Of a stretch of DNA of 11,754 nucleotides, positions 1 through 4,643 are shown one piece after another. Location of the stretch: positions 1-11,754 of the forward strand of contig CAOMHR010000039.1 in the NCBI GenBank assembly GCA_948482865.1, given 5' to 3'. Below the pieces are notes generated by a model that saw only the letters and a list, made by a program, of their open reading frames with translations, was not told where the DNA came from and made no database searches. The stretch comes from Christensenellaceae bacterium. Its GTDB lineage: Bacteria > Bacillota > Clostridia > Christensenellales > Borkfalkiaceae. A program made the position numbers and the translations under genes. Each line of letters opens with the position of its first letter. Position 1 is the stretch's first letter.

Positions 1-422
1 CCTGCGGAAAACTGCTCACGAACACGTTGCAGTACAAGCCTTTTCTGATAAAGCCCAACATTTACGAAATGTGCGAAATTTTTAACCTTACTTCAATTCC
101 CGACCTTGAAGGCATATATTCGTGCGCAAGAAAGTTGCAGGATATGGGCGCAAGAAACGTAATAATTTCCATGGGCAACGCTGGGGCGGCAATGGTATCG
201 GAAACGCACCAGTCGATATACGTCCGCGCGGCGCGCGGTCAGCTTGTAAACTCGGTAGGCGCGGGCGACTCTATGATAGCGGGGTTTATCCACGAGTATT
301 TAAAATCGGGCAATTATTTTTCGTCCTTGAATTATGCGACCGCTGCGGGTAGCGCCTGCGCGTTCACCAAAAACCTTGCCACCAAAGAACAGATTGAATA
401 CATTGAATCGCTTATGCTATGA
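1..422 (+). CDS. fruK: PfkB-family sugar kinase, probable 1-phosphofructokinase (3' part only)
   Basis: This is the C-terminal 139 residues of a ribokinase/PfkB-fold kinase. The reading frame is open from base 3, so the gene begins before the window. Visible landmarks are a KPFLIKPN segment near the start, typical of 1-phosphofructokinase and tagatose-6-phosphate kinase, and the family signature GAGDSM (bases 258-275), whose Asp is the catalytic base and whose Gly-Ala-Gly forms the anion hole. The tail with AFTKNLATKEQIE matches the usual FruK C-terminus. By family, the enzyme would phosphorylate fructose 1-phosphate to fructose 1,6-bisphosphate in the cytoplasm after PTS uptake. No fruA transporter gene lies downstream; fruR or fruA may lie to the left, out of sight. 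The stop overlaps the next start (ATGA), implying translational coupling. Tagatose-6-phosphate kinase is the alternative; the PfkB assignment itself is secure. Confidence 0.85.
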   Translation, partial: CGKLLTNTLQYKPFLIKPNIYEMCEIFNLTSIPDLEGIYSCARKLQDMGARNVIISMGNAGAAMVSETHQSIYVRAARGQLVNSVGAGDSMIAGFIHEYLKSGNYFSSLNYATAAGSACAFTKNLATKEQIEYIESLML

Positions 423-925
423 CAGAGCTTTTTATAACAGAAAACAAAGACCTGTACGGCAAGGCTGAAATTCTTTTAAAACAGCGCACGGCGGCGCCAA
501 TAAAAATTTTGCGTAGCCTGAACGGCAAACCCTATCTCGCGGGCAACCCCCTTTATTTCTCGCTCTCACACTGCGACAATGCGGCGGTTATCGCAATAAG
601 CGAAGACCTGTGCGGCGTTGATTTAGAGCTTATACGCGGAAAAAAGCACGACGCGGTTTTGAAAAGATTTTCAGACGAAGAGCGCGGCGAAACAGAGAAT
701 GAACGCGACTTTTTAAAGCACTGGACAGTGCGCGAAAGCTATATAAAAATGCACGGACTGACCCTTGCCGCAAAGCTGAAAGACCTTAAATATATAGGCG
801 GCGTACTGTACGACTGCGGCCAAAAAGCCGATTGCAGCATTTACTCATACGACGGCGCGGACTACGTTATTTCCCTTTGCGTTCAGTCCGAAGGCGAAAA
901 ACCGCCTGTAATAAAAAATATCTGA
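419..925 (+). CDS. 4'-phosphopantetheinyl transferase, Sfp-type, compact
   Basis: This 168-residue protein carries the ordered signatures of an Sfp/Gsp-type phosphopantetheinyl transferase: GKPYL (36-40), FSLSHC (47-52), the metal-binding GVDLE (66-70), and a WTVRESYIKMHG block (102-113) matching the family WxxKExxxK motif, with Arg105 in place of the usual first Lys. Such enzymes transfer 4'-phosphopantetheine from CoA to a serine of acyl, peptidyl or aryl carrier proteins. At 168 residues it is shorter than Sfp (about 220), lacking some N-terminal sequence, as is common for clostridial members. The carrier substrate is not in the window, so it may serve fatty acid synthesis or a specialised pathway. 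The ATG overlaps the kinase stop (ATGA) and no good Shine-Dalgarno precedes it, so it is probably translated by coupling. A terminator hairpin begins at its stop codon. Confidence 0.9.
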   Translation: MTELFITENKDLYGKAEILLKQRTAAPIKILRSLNGKPYLAGNPLYFSLSHCDNAAVIAISEDLCGVDLELIRGKKHDAVLKRFSDEERGETENERDFLKHWTVRESYIKMHGLTLAAKLKDLKYIGGVLYDCGQKADCSIYSYDGADYVISLCVQSEGEKPPVIKNI

Positions 926-956
926 CCCGCCCGTATCGCGCGGGTTTTTTGTTTTA
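925..956 (+). terminator. Rho-independent terminator after the PPTase gene
   Basis: ACCCGC (925-930) pairs with GCGGGT (940-945) around a 9-base loop, and the stem runs straight into a T-rich tract (945-956). It starts on the last base of the stop codon and closes the kinase-PPTase transcript just ahead of the mtnN promoter. Confidence 0.8.
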
Positions 957-961
957 TTCTA

Positions 962-990
962 TTGCCATACAGCGGGTTTTCTGGTATAAT
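962..990 (+). promoter_or_regulatory. SigA-type extended -10 promoter of the mtnN operon
   Basis: The -35 box TTGCCA (962-967, five of six consensus bases) is separated by exactly 17 bases from a perfect TATAAT (985-990), which is preceded by an extended -10 TG (982-983). The expected start point, seven bases past the end of the -10 box, is base 997, the A of the mtnN ATG. There is room for no leader and no Shine-Dalgarno, so a leaderless mRNA is predicted. Confidence 0.8.
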
Positions 991-996
991 CGGAAT

Positions 997-1653
997 ATGA
1001 AAGTATTTGTTATTGCAATGCAAAAAGAAGCGCAACCTTTACTGGACAAGCTGGCAAACACCGAAGAGCGCACAGTTTGCGGGAAACGCGTTATTACGGG
1101 CGAACTTTATAACCGACCCGCAGGCATTATAATATGCGGCGTGGGTAAAGTAAATGCGGCAAGCGGCGCGCAGTACGCGATAGACTGTCTTGGCGCGGAC
1201 GAAATTATCAATTTAGGCGTTGCCGGCGGACTCAACGCAAGCGTTAAAATTGGTGAAATTTACTGCGTCTCGCAAGCGGTGCAATACGACTTTGATTTGA
1301 CGCAGCTTAACGGCACGCGCATAGGAACGCTTGACGAATGCAATGAAAATTTTCTTCCGTTAAAGCGGGGCGGCTATCCTCAAAGAAAGCTCGCCACAGG
1401 AGACAGGTTCAACGATAGCAAGGACGATTACAGACTGCTGACCGAAGAGTTGCAAGCCGATCTACGCGATATGGAAGGCGCGGCAATTGCGCAGGTATGC
1501 ATGCATGCAAACGTCCCTTTCCGCTCGTTTAAAATTATATCCGACCTTGCGGGAAGCGGCTCCACCACCGAACAGTATTTAAAAAATCTGTCCCTTTGCT
1601 TTGCAACCCTTACACGCGAACTACAAAATATTACGGAATTGATTTATGAATAA
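997..1653 (+). CDS. mtnN: 5'-methylthioadenosine/S-adenosylhomocysteine nucleosidase (MTAN, Pfs)
   Basis: The 218-residue protein has the nucleoside phosphorylase fold and the MTAN landmarks: N-terminal MKVFVIAMQKEA with Glu11, GVGKVNAA (48-55), the NLGVAGGL loop (72-79), DMEGAA (158-163) with the ribose-binding Met-Glu pair, and ISDLAG (181-186) with the proton-donating Asp183. These correspond to Glu12, Glu174 and Asp197 of the E. coli enzyme. It hydrolyses S-adenosylhomocysteine to S-ribosylhomocysteine plus adenine, and methylthioadenosine to methylthioribose plus adenine. The frame stays open upstream to 832, but that extension crosses the terminator and promoter and lies inside the PPTase gene; the ATG at 997 matches the family N-terminus. 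There is no Shine-Dalgarno; translation is probably leaderless. The gene overlaps luxS by 8 bases, and LuxS uses its product directly. Confidence 0.95.
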   Translation: MKVFVIAMQKEAQPLLDKLANTEERTVCGKRVITGELYNRPAGIIICGVGKVNAASGAQYAIDCLGADEIINLGVAGGLNASVKIGEIYCVSQAVQYDFDLTQLNGTRIGTLDECNENFLPLKRGGYPQRKLATGDRFNDSKDDYRLLTEELQADLRDMEGAAIAQVCMHANVPFRSFKIISDLAGSGSTTEQYLKNLSLCFATLTRELQNITELIYE

Positions 1654-2074
1654 AATACCTTCGTTTTCAAAAAATCACGATATTCTTCCGGTCGGACTGC
1701 ACGAGTGCGGCACCGCGCACGGCGTAACCACCTTCGACCTGCGTTTTAAAAAACCAAACGGCGGCGACTACCTTTCGCCGAAAGCCTGCCACACCATAGA
1801 GCACATTCTTGCAACCGTGTTGCGAAACTCGGACAAAAAGGACTGTATAATTTATTTCGGACCTATGGGCTGCCGCACGGGCTTTTATCTGCTCACGGCA
1901 GGGCTTGACTATACGCAGGTACTCGAACTGTTAAAGCAGAGTTTTACCGCGGCAGCGGCTTTTACCGAAATTCCGGGTTCGAAACGCGAAGAATGCGGCA
2001 ACTACCTTGAACACGACTTAAACGACGCGATTCACGAATGCAAAAAATATCTGGAGATTTTAAATAGATTATGA
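1646..2074 (+). CDS. luxS: S-ribosylhomocysteine lyase (AI-2 synthase)
   Basis: This 142-residue protein is an unmistakable LuxS. It has the metal-binding HTIEH (49-53; His49 and His53 bind iron or zinc and Glu52 is the catalytic base), the GPMGCRTGFY segment (72-81) with catalytic Cys76, and the third metal ligand Cys117 in EECGNY. LuxS cleaves S-ribosylhomocysteine to homocysteine and 4,5-dihydroxy-2,3-pentanedione, which cyclises to AI-2. All key residues are present and the length is close to the usual 150-160, so the protein should be active. It overlaps the end of mtnN by 8 bases, which couples the two consecutive enzymes of the activated methyl cycle; its own stop overlaps the ung start (ATGA). 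Whether AI-2 is a signal here or only a by-product cannot be seen, because no lsr or luxPQ receptor gene is present. Confidence 0.97.
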   Translation: MNKIPSFSKNHDILPVGLHECGTAHGVTTFDLRFKKPNGGDYLSPKACHTIEHILATVLRNSDKKDCIIYFGPMGCRTGFYLLTAGLDYTQVLELLKQSFTAAAAFTEIPGSKREECGNYLEHDLNDAIHECKKYLEILNRL

Positions 2075-2742
2075 AAGAACTTGGCGGCGGCTGGGACGAA
2101 CTTTTAGCGCCCTTATTTGCAGATGAAAAATACAAAAAAATACGCGAATTTCTTAAAAAAGAATACAGCGAGCGGATAATTTACCCCGATATGTATGATT
2201 TGTACAACTGCTTCCGCTACACGCCTTTAAGCGAAATTAAAGCCGTAATTCTGGGACAGGACCCCTATCACGAACCCAATCAGGCGCACGGTCTGTGTTT
2301 TTCCGTGAGAAAGGGCGTGACTATCCCCCCGTCGCTTGTGAATATTTATAAAGAGATTGAAAGCGATTTGGGAATTAAAGAACCGCGCTGCGGCGACCTT
2401 ACAAAGTGGGCGAACGAAGGCGTTCTGCTTCTGAACACTACTCTGACCGTGAGAGAACACATGGCAAACTCGCACTCGAACTGCGGCTGGGCGTGGTTTA
2501 CCGACAACGTGATAAAACTTGTTTCCGAACACACGCAGAATACCGTGTTCATACTGTGGGGCGGAAACGCGCGCAGCAAAGCCGCGCTTATCGACCAGAG
2601 CAAACACTTGATTTTGCAGTGCGCACATCCTTCTCCCCTTTCGGCTTACAACGGATTTTTCGGCTGTAAACATTTTTCAAAGGCAAACGAATATCTTATA
2701 AAGCACGGAAAAAAACCTATTGACTGGGACTTGAATATATGA
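2071..2742 (+). CDS. ung: Uracil-DNA glycosylase, family 1
   Basis: This 223-residue protein is full length for family 1 UDG. It contains the water-activating GQDPYH motif (62-67, catalytic Asp64), GVLLLNTTLTV (117-127), where Asn122 is the uracil-recognition residue, FILWGGNA (160-167), and the DNA-intercalating HPSPLS loop (186-191) with the catalytic His186. It removes uracil from DNA formed by cytosine deamination or dUTP misincorporation, starting base-excision repair. The ATG overlaps the luxS stop by four bases and its own stop overlaps the next ATG by four bases, so it sits mid-operon. A weak GGAG lies about 14 bases upstream, too far to be ideal, so coupling is likely. Its place among methyl-cycle genes has no obvious metabolic reason and probably reflects housekeeping co-expression. 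Confidence 0.97.
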   Translation: MKELGGGWDELLAPLFADEKYKKIREFLKKEYSERIIYPDMYDLYNCFRYTPLSEIKAVILGQDPYHEPNQAHGLCFSVRKGVTIPPSLVNIYKEIESDLGIKEPRCGDLTKWANEGVLLLNTTLTVREHMANSHSNCGWAWFTDNVIKLVSEHTQNTVFILWGGNARSKAALIDQSKHLILQCAHPSPLSAYNGFFGCKHFSKANEYLIKHGKKPIDWDLNI

Positions 2743-3950
2743 AATATGCAGTTATTCTGGGCGACGGTATGGCAGACTGGAAAATACCAGCCCTTGCAGA
2801 TAAAACATGTCTTGAAGCGGCGCATACGCCCACTCTCGACGCGATTGCCCCCCTTTCGGAAGTGGGGCTTTGTAAGACCGTACCCGACGGATTTAACCCT
2901 GCGAGCGACGTTGCAAATATGTCCGTTCTGGGATTCGACCCAAAGCGGTATTACAGCGGACGTTCGCCGCTGGAAGCGGTGGCTATGGGGATTAAGATAG
3001 CAGAAACGGACGTTACTTTGCGCTGTAACCTTGTCACCCTTTCCGACGAAGAAAAGTATGAAGACAAAAAAATGCTTGATTATTCGGCTGGGGATATTCC
3101 TACCGAAGAAGCCGCGCAGCTTATCGACAGCCTTAAACGCGTGATAGACAGCGACAGTTTCACCCTTTACACGGGCATATCTTACAGGCACTGTCTCGTA
3201 GTAAAAAACGGCGTAACGGGTCACAGACTGACCCCGCCGCACGACATTACCGACAAACCGATAAAAGACAGCCTGCCCAACGGGGTTTACGGGGAAACTT
3301 ATCTTAGCTTGATGAAAAAAAGCCACGATATTCTGAAAAATCACCCGATAAACTTAAAAAGAGTTAAAGAAGGCAAAAAGCCCGCAAACAGCATATGGCT
3401 TTGGGGCGAAGGGACAAAACCCGCGCTTGAAAGTTTTAAAAAATTGCGCGGCGCAAAAGGCGGAATGATTTCCGCGGTAGACCTTTTAAAAGGTATTGCC
3501 CGTCTTGCCGATATGCAAATTTTACCGGTTGACGGCATTACCGGCAATTACGACACAAATTTTGAGGGCAAAGCGAACGCCGCGGCGGACGCGCTTGAAA
3601 ACGGGCTGGACTTTGTCTATATCCATATGGAAGCCCCCGACGAATGCGGACACCACGGCGATATAGAACACAAAGTGCAATCAATTGAAAAAATAGACGG
3701 CGTTGTAAAAACGCTTTCGGAGCGGCTTAAAGCGGCGGGCGAACATTTTGCAATTTTAGTCTGTCCCGACCACGCCACCCCCTGCGCGGTTAGGACCCAC
3801 GTATCCGAACCGGTCCCCTATCTTATATACACCGACAAAAAGAGCCTTGCAAACGGCGCGCGGCGCTACACAGAAAGCGAAGCCGCGAAAACGGGCGCAT
3901 ATATCGGCGAAGGTCATAAACTGATTGAACGGCTTTTATCCATCAAATAA
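2739..3950 (+). CDS. apgM: ApgM-type cofactor-independent phosphoglycerate mutase (or homoserine kinase-like paralogue)
   Basis: This 403-residue protein belongs to the archaeal-type branch of 2,3-bisphosphoglycerate-independent phosphoglycerate mutases in the alkaline phosphatase superfamily. Landmarks are the metal-binding GDGMAD (8-13), SDVANMSVLG (56-65), whose Ser56 aligns with the phosphoserine nucleophile of SEVGH in classical iPGM, SGRSPLEA (73-80), HMEAPDECGHHGD (296-308) and CPDHATP (342-348) with a further His354. All the two-metal-site residues I look for are present. By family it interconverts 3- and 2-phosphoglycerate. A bacterial subgroup of the same family has been proposed to act as homoserine kinase from gene context, and the luxS-mtnN neighbourhood makes that worth considering. 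The start overlaps the ung stop (ATGA). A strong palindromic terminator follows six bases after the stop. Confidence 0.9.
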   Translation: MKYAVILGDGMADWKIPALADKTCLEAAHTPTLDAIAPLSEVGLCKTVPDGFNPASDVANMSVLGFDPKRYYSGRSPLEAVAMGIKIAETDVTLRCNLVTLSDEEKYEDKKMLDYSAGDIPTEEAAQLIDSLKRVIDSDSFTLYTGISYRHCLVVKNGVTGHRLTPPHDITDKPIKDSLPNGVYGETYLSLMKKSHDILKNHPINLKRVKEGKKPANSIWLWGEGTKPALESFKKLRGAKGGMISAVDLLKGIARLADMQILPVDGITGNYDTNFEGKANAAADALENGLDFVYIHMEAPDECGHHGDIEHKVQSIEKIDGVVKTLSERLKAAGEHFAILVCPDHATPCAVRTHVSEPVPYLIYTDKKSLANGARRYTESEAAKTGAYIGEGHKLIERLLSIK

Positions 3951-3999
3951 AAATTTACGCGGCGCGCCTTTAAAAAGGCGCGCCGCGTATTTCGTTAAT
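3948..3999. terminator. Bidirectional hairpin terminator, 16-bp perfect stem
   Basis: Bases 3956-3971 and 3974-3989 are exact reverse complements around an AA centre; the core GGCGCGCC arms are very GC-rich. An A-rich tract lies to the left and a T-rich tract to the right, so RNA from either strand ends in U-rich sequence. It separates the convergent apgM and spore coat transcripts. Confidence 0.9.
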
Positions 4000-4288
4000 T
4001 GGCTTTTAACGATTTTTTCTGTTTTTTGTACGTATCGGTAGCGGTGTCAATCATACTTTTATTCGCGGGCTGCGGGTCGCAGTATCCGCGGGAACGCATC
4101 TGGTTAAAAATGCAGTACTGGTTTTCCGCAACGCCCAGAAGGTTTTCGGAAAAGTTTTTTCTCACCGTTTTCGTGCTTCCTTCATACAGCGCGGTAGTGT
4201 ACAGCGACATAAGGTGTTTTTCCGCGTCAAGCATATCGGTCAAAGTGTCTTTTTCGTTTAATGTGCAATCCATTTTAGTCAGTTTCAT
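3995..4288 (-). CDS. CotF-like spore coat protein
   Basis: This 97-residue, mostly helical protein resembles the CotF/ferritin-like spore coat family. It has a LTDMLDAEKHLMSLYTTALY segment (about 16-35), followed by a second helix with NFSENLLGVAENQYCIFNQM and the family-typical short turn RSRGYCDPQ (about 66-74). In this family the pattern 'D-x-L-x-E-K-...-Y-x-T-A-x-x-E' followed by 'F-x-x-M-x-x-R-G-Y' is characteristic. Family members are deposited in the coat of mature endospores. It is the second gene of a two-gene minus-strand operon, two bases after the stop of the smaller coat gene, with a GGGGGA Shine-Dalgarno at 4295-4300, six bases before its ATG. It converges with apgM. The exact coat layer and role cannot be told from sequence. 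Confidence 0.82.
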   Translation of the reverse strand: MKLTKMDCTLNEKDTLTDMLDAEKHLMSLYTTALYEGSTKTVRKNFSENLLGVAENQYCIFNQMRSRGYCDPQPANKSMIDTATDTYKKQKKSLKAN

Positions 4289-4290
4289 AA

Positions 4291-4479
4291 TCAGTCCCCC
4301 AAAAGTTTTAAAAGCGCGTTGTAACGCTGTTCGTGTTCATCTGCTATTTTGGTAAGCGTTGAAGATAAATCAACGTCTGTAAGCGTTTTCGAGTACGCTC
4401 TTGCCTTTTTGCAGATAAGCCCTTCCTGCGTGAGCGCGTCGGAAATAAGCCCGAGTTCTTTTGCCGTAATTTCTGCCAT
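4291..4479 (-). CDS. Small ferritin-like spore coat-associated protein
   Basis: This 62-residue protein, starting MAEITAKELGLISDALTQE, looks like the small helical two-helix proteins found beside CotF-type genes in Clostridia, typically 'MANITTKEL...DxLxxExxLxxKxxxYA...CxDxxLxxxxxxIAxxHxxHYxxLLxxL'. Here the second helix reads IADEHEQRYNALLKLL, and the first carries the KKARAYSKTLTD pattern. A longer version starting with GTG at 4488 is possible, but that GTG overlaps the AGGAG ribosome binding site, whereas the ATG at 4479 sits eight bases behind it, so I chose the ATG. It is the first gene of the coat operon. No convincing sporulation sigma promoter (SigE, SigG or SigK) could be identified by eye between here and the divergent promoter. 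The function is inferred from the family and its neighbour only. Confidence 0.75.
   Translation of the reverse strand: MAEITAKELGLISDALTQEGLICKKARAYSKTLTDVDLSSTLTKIADEHEQRYNALLKLLGD
4295..4300 (-). promoter_or_regulatory. Ribosome binding site of the CotF-like gene
   Basis: Read on the minus strand, GGGGGA lies six bases before the ATG at 4288 and sits inside the 3' end of the upstream coat gene. This supports that start and independent initiation within the operon. Confidence 0.75.
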
Positions 4480-4487
4480 ATCAGCCA

Positions 4488-4492
4488 CTCCT
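4488..4492 (-). promoter_or_regulatory. Shine-Dalgarno that fixes the start of the small coat gene
   Basis: On the minus strand AAAAAGGAG ends at 4488, eight bases before ATG 4479. The alternative GTG start (4488-4486) shares a base with this site and cannot be used efficiently, which decides the annotated start. Confidence 0.8.
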
Positions 4493-4496
4493 TTTT

Positions 4497-4523
4497 ACCG
4501 TTTTAATTTGTTTATTAAACGGT
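4497..4523 (-). promoter_or_regulatory. Leader hairpin just upstream of the coat operon Shine-Dalgarno
   Basis: ACCGTTTTAAT (4497-4507) and ATTAAACGGT (4514-4523) form a 10-bp stem with one bulged T and a six-base loop. In minus-strand RNA the stem abuts the A-tract before AGGAG. It could stabilise the mRNA or affect ribosome loading. No T-tract follows on the plus strand, so it is not a terminator. The function is inference. Confidence 0.4.
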
Positions 4524-4573
4524 TTACTCTCTTTATTGCCGAATTTGCCGCAAATTAAACTTTTTTCAAGCGT

Positions 4574-4602
4574 TTGACAGGCTTGCAGTATTATGCTAAA
4601 AT
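4574..4602 (+). promoter_or_regulatory. SigA-type extended -10 promoter of the SDR-ferredoxin operon
   Basis: A perfect -35 TTGACA (4574-4579), a 17-base spacer and TAAAAT (4597-4602) preceded by the extended -10 TG (4594-4595) make a strong vegetative promoter. The start point would be near 4609, giving a leader of about 35 bases. Two purine-rich sites precede the ATG at 4644: AGGGGA (4625-4630, 13 bases away) and AAGAAG (4635-4640, 3 bases away); neither has ideal spacing. Confidence 0.85.
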
Positions 4603-4643
4603 ATTTAACGTGAAAATTTCTCACAGGGGAACACAAGAAGAAT

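Noticed and set aside
832..996. N-terminal extension of the mtnN reading frame by 55 codons
   Set aside because: It overlaps the PPTase gene, a terminator and the promoter, and the family N-terminus begins at the ATG at 997.
2227..2673. Minus-strand open frame of 148 codons opposite ung
   Set aside because: It is a shadow of the conserved ung coding sequence; its composition is unlike a real protein and no family was recognised.
2646..3344. Minus-strand open frame of 232 codons opposite ung and apgM
   Set aside because: It lies wholly opposite two clearly recognised genes, has no recognisable motif or ribosome site, and is explained by their codon use.
3999..4355. Plus-strand open frame opposite the spore coat genes
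   Set aside because: The minus-strand frames have good Shine-Dalgarno sites and recognisable coat-family sequence; the plus-strand frame begins right at the terminator and has no ribosome site.
4486..4488. GTG start giving a 65-residue version of the small coat protein
   Set aside because: The GTG overlaps the AGGAG ribosome site; the ATG at 4479 has ideal eight-base spacing and matches the family N-terminus.
4581..4643. A SigE- or SigK-like sporulation promoter on the minus strand for the coat genes (CATAATAC)
   Set aside because: The -10-like match has no properly spaced -35 and deviates from both consensus forms; it overlaps the plus-strand -10 region and is likely chance.
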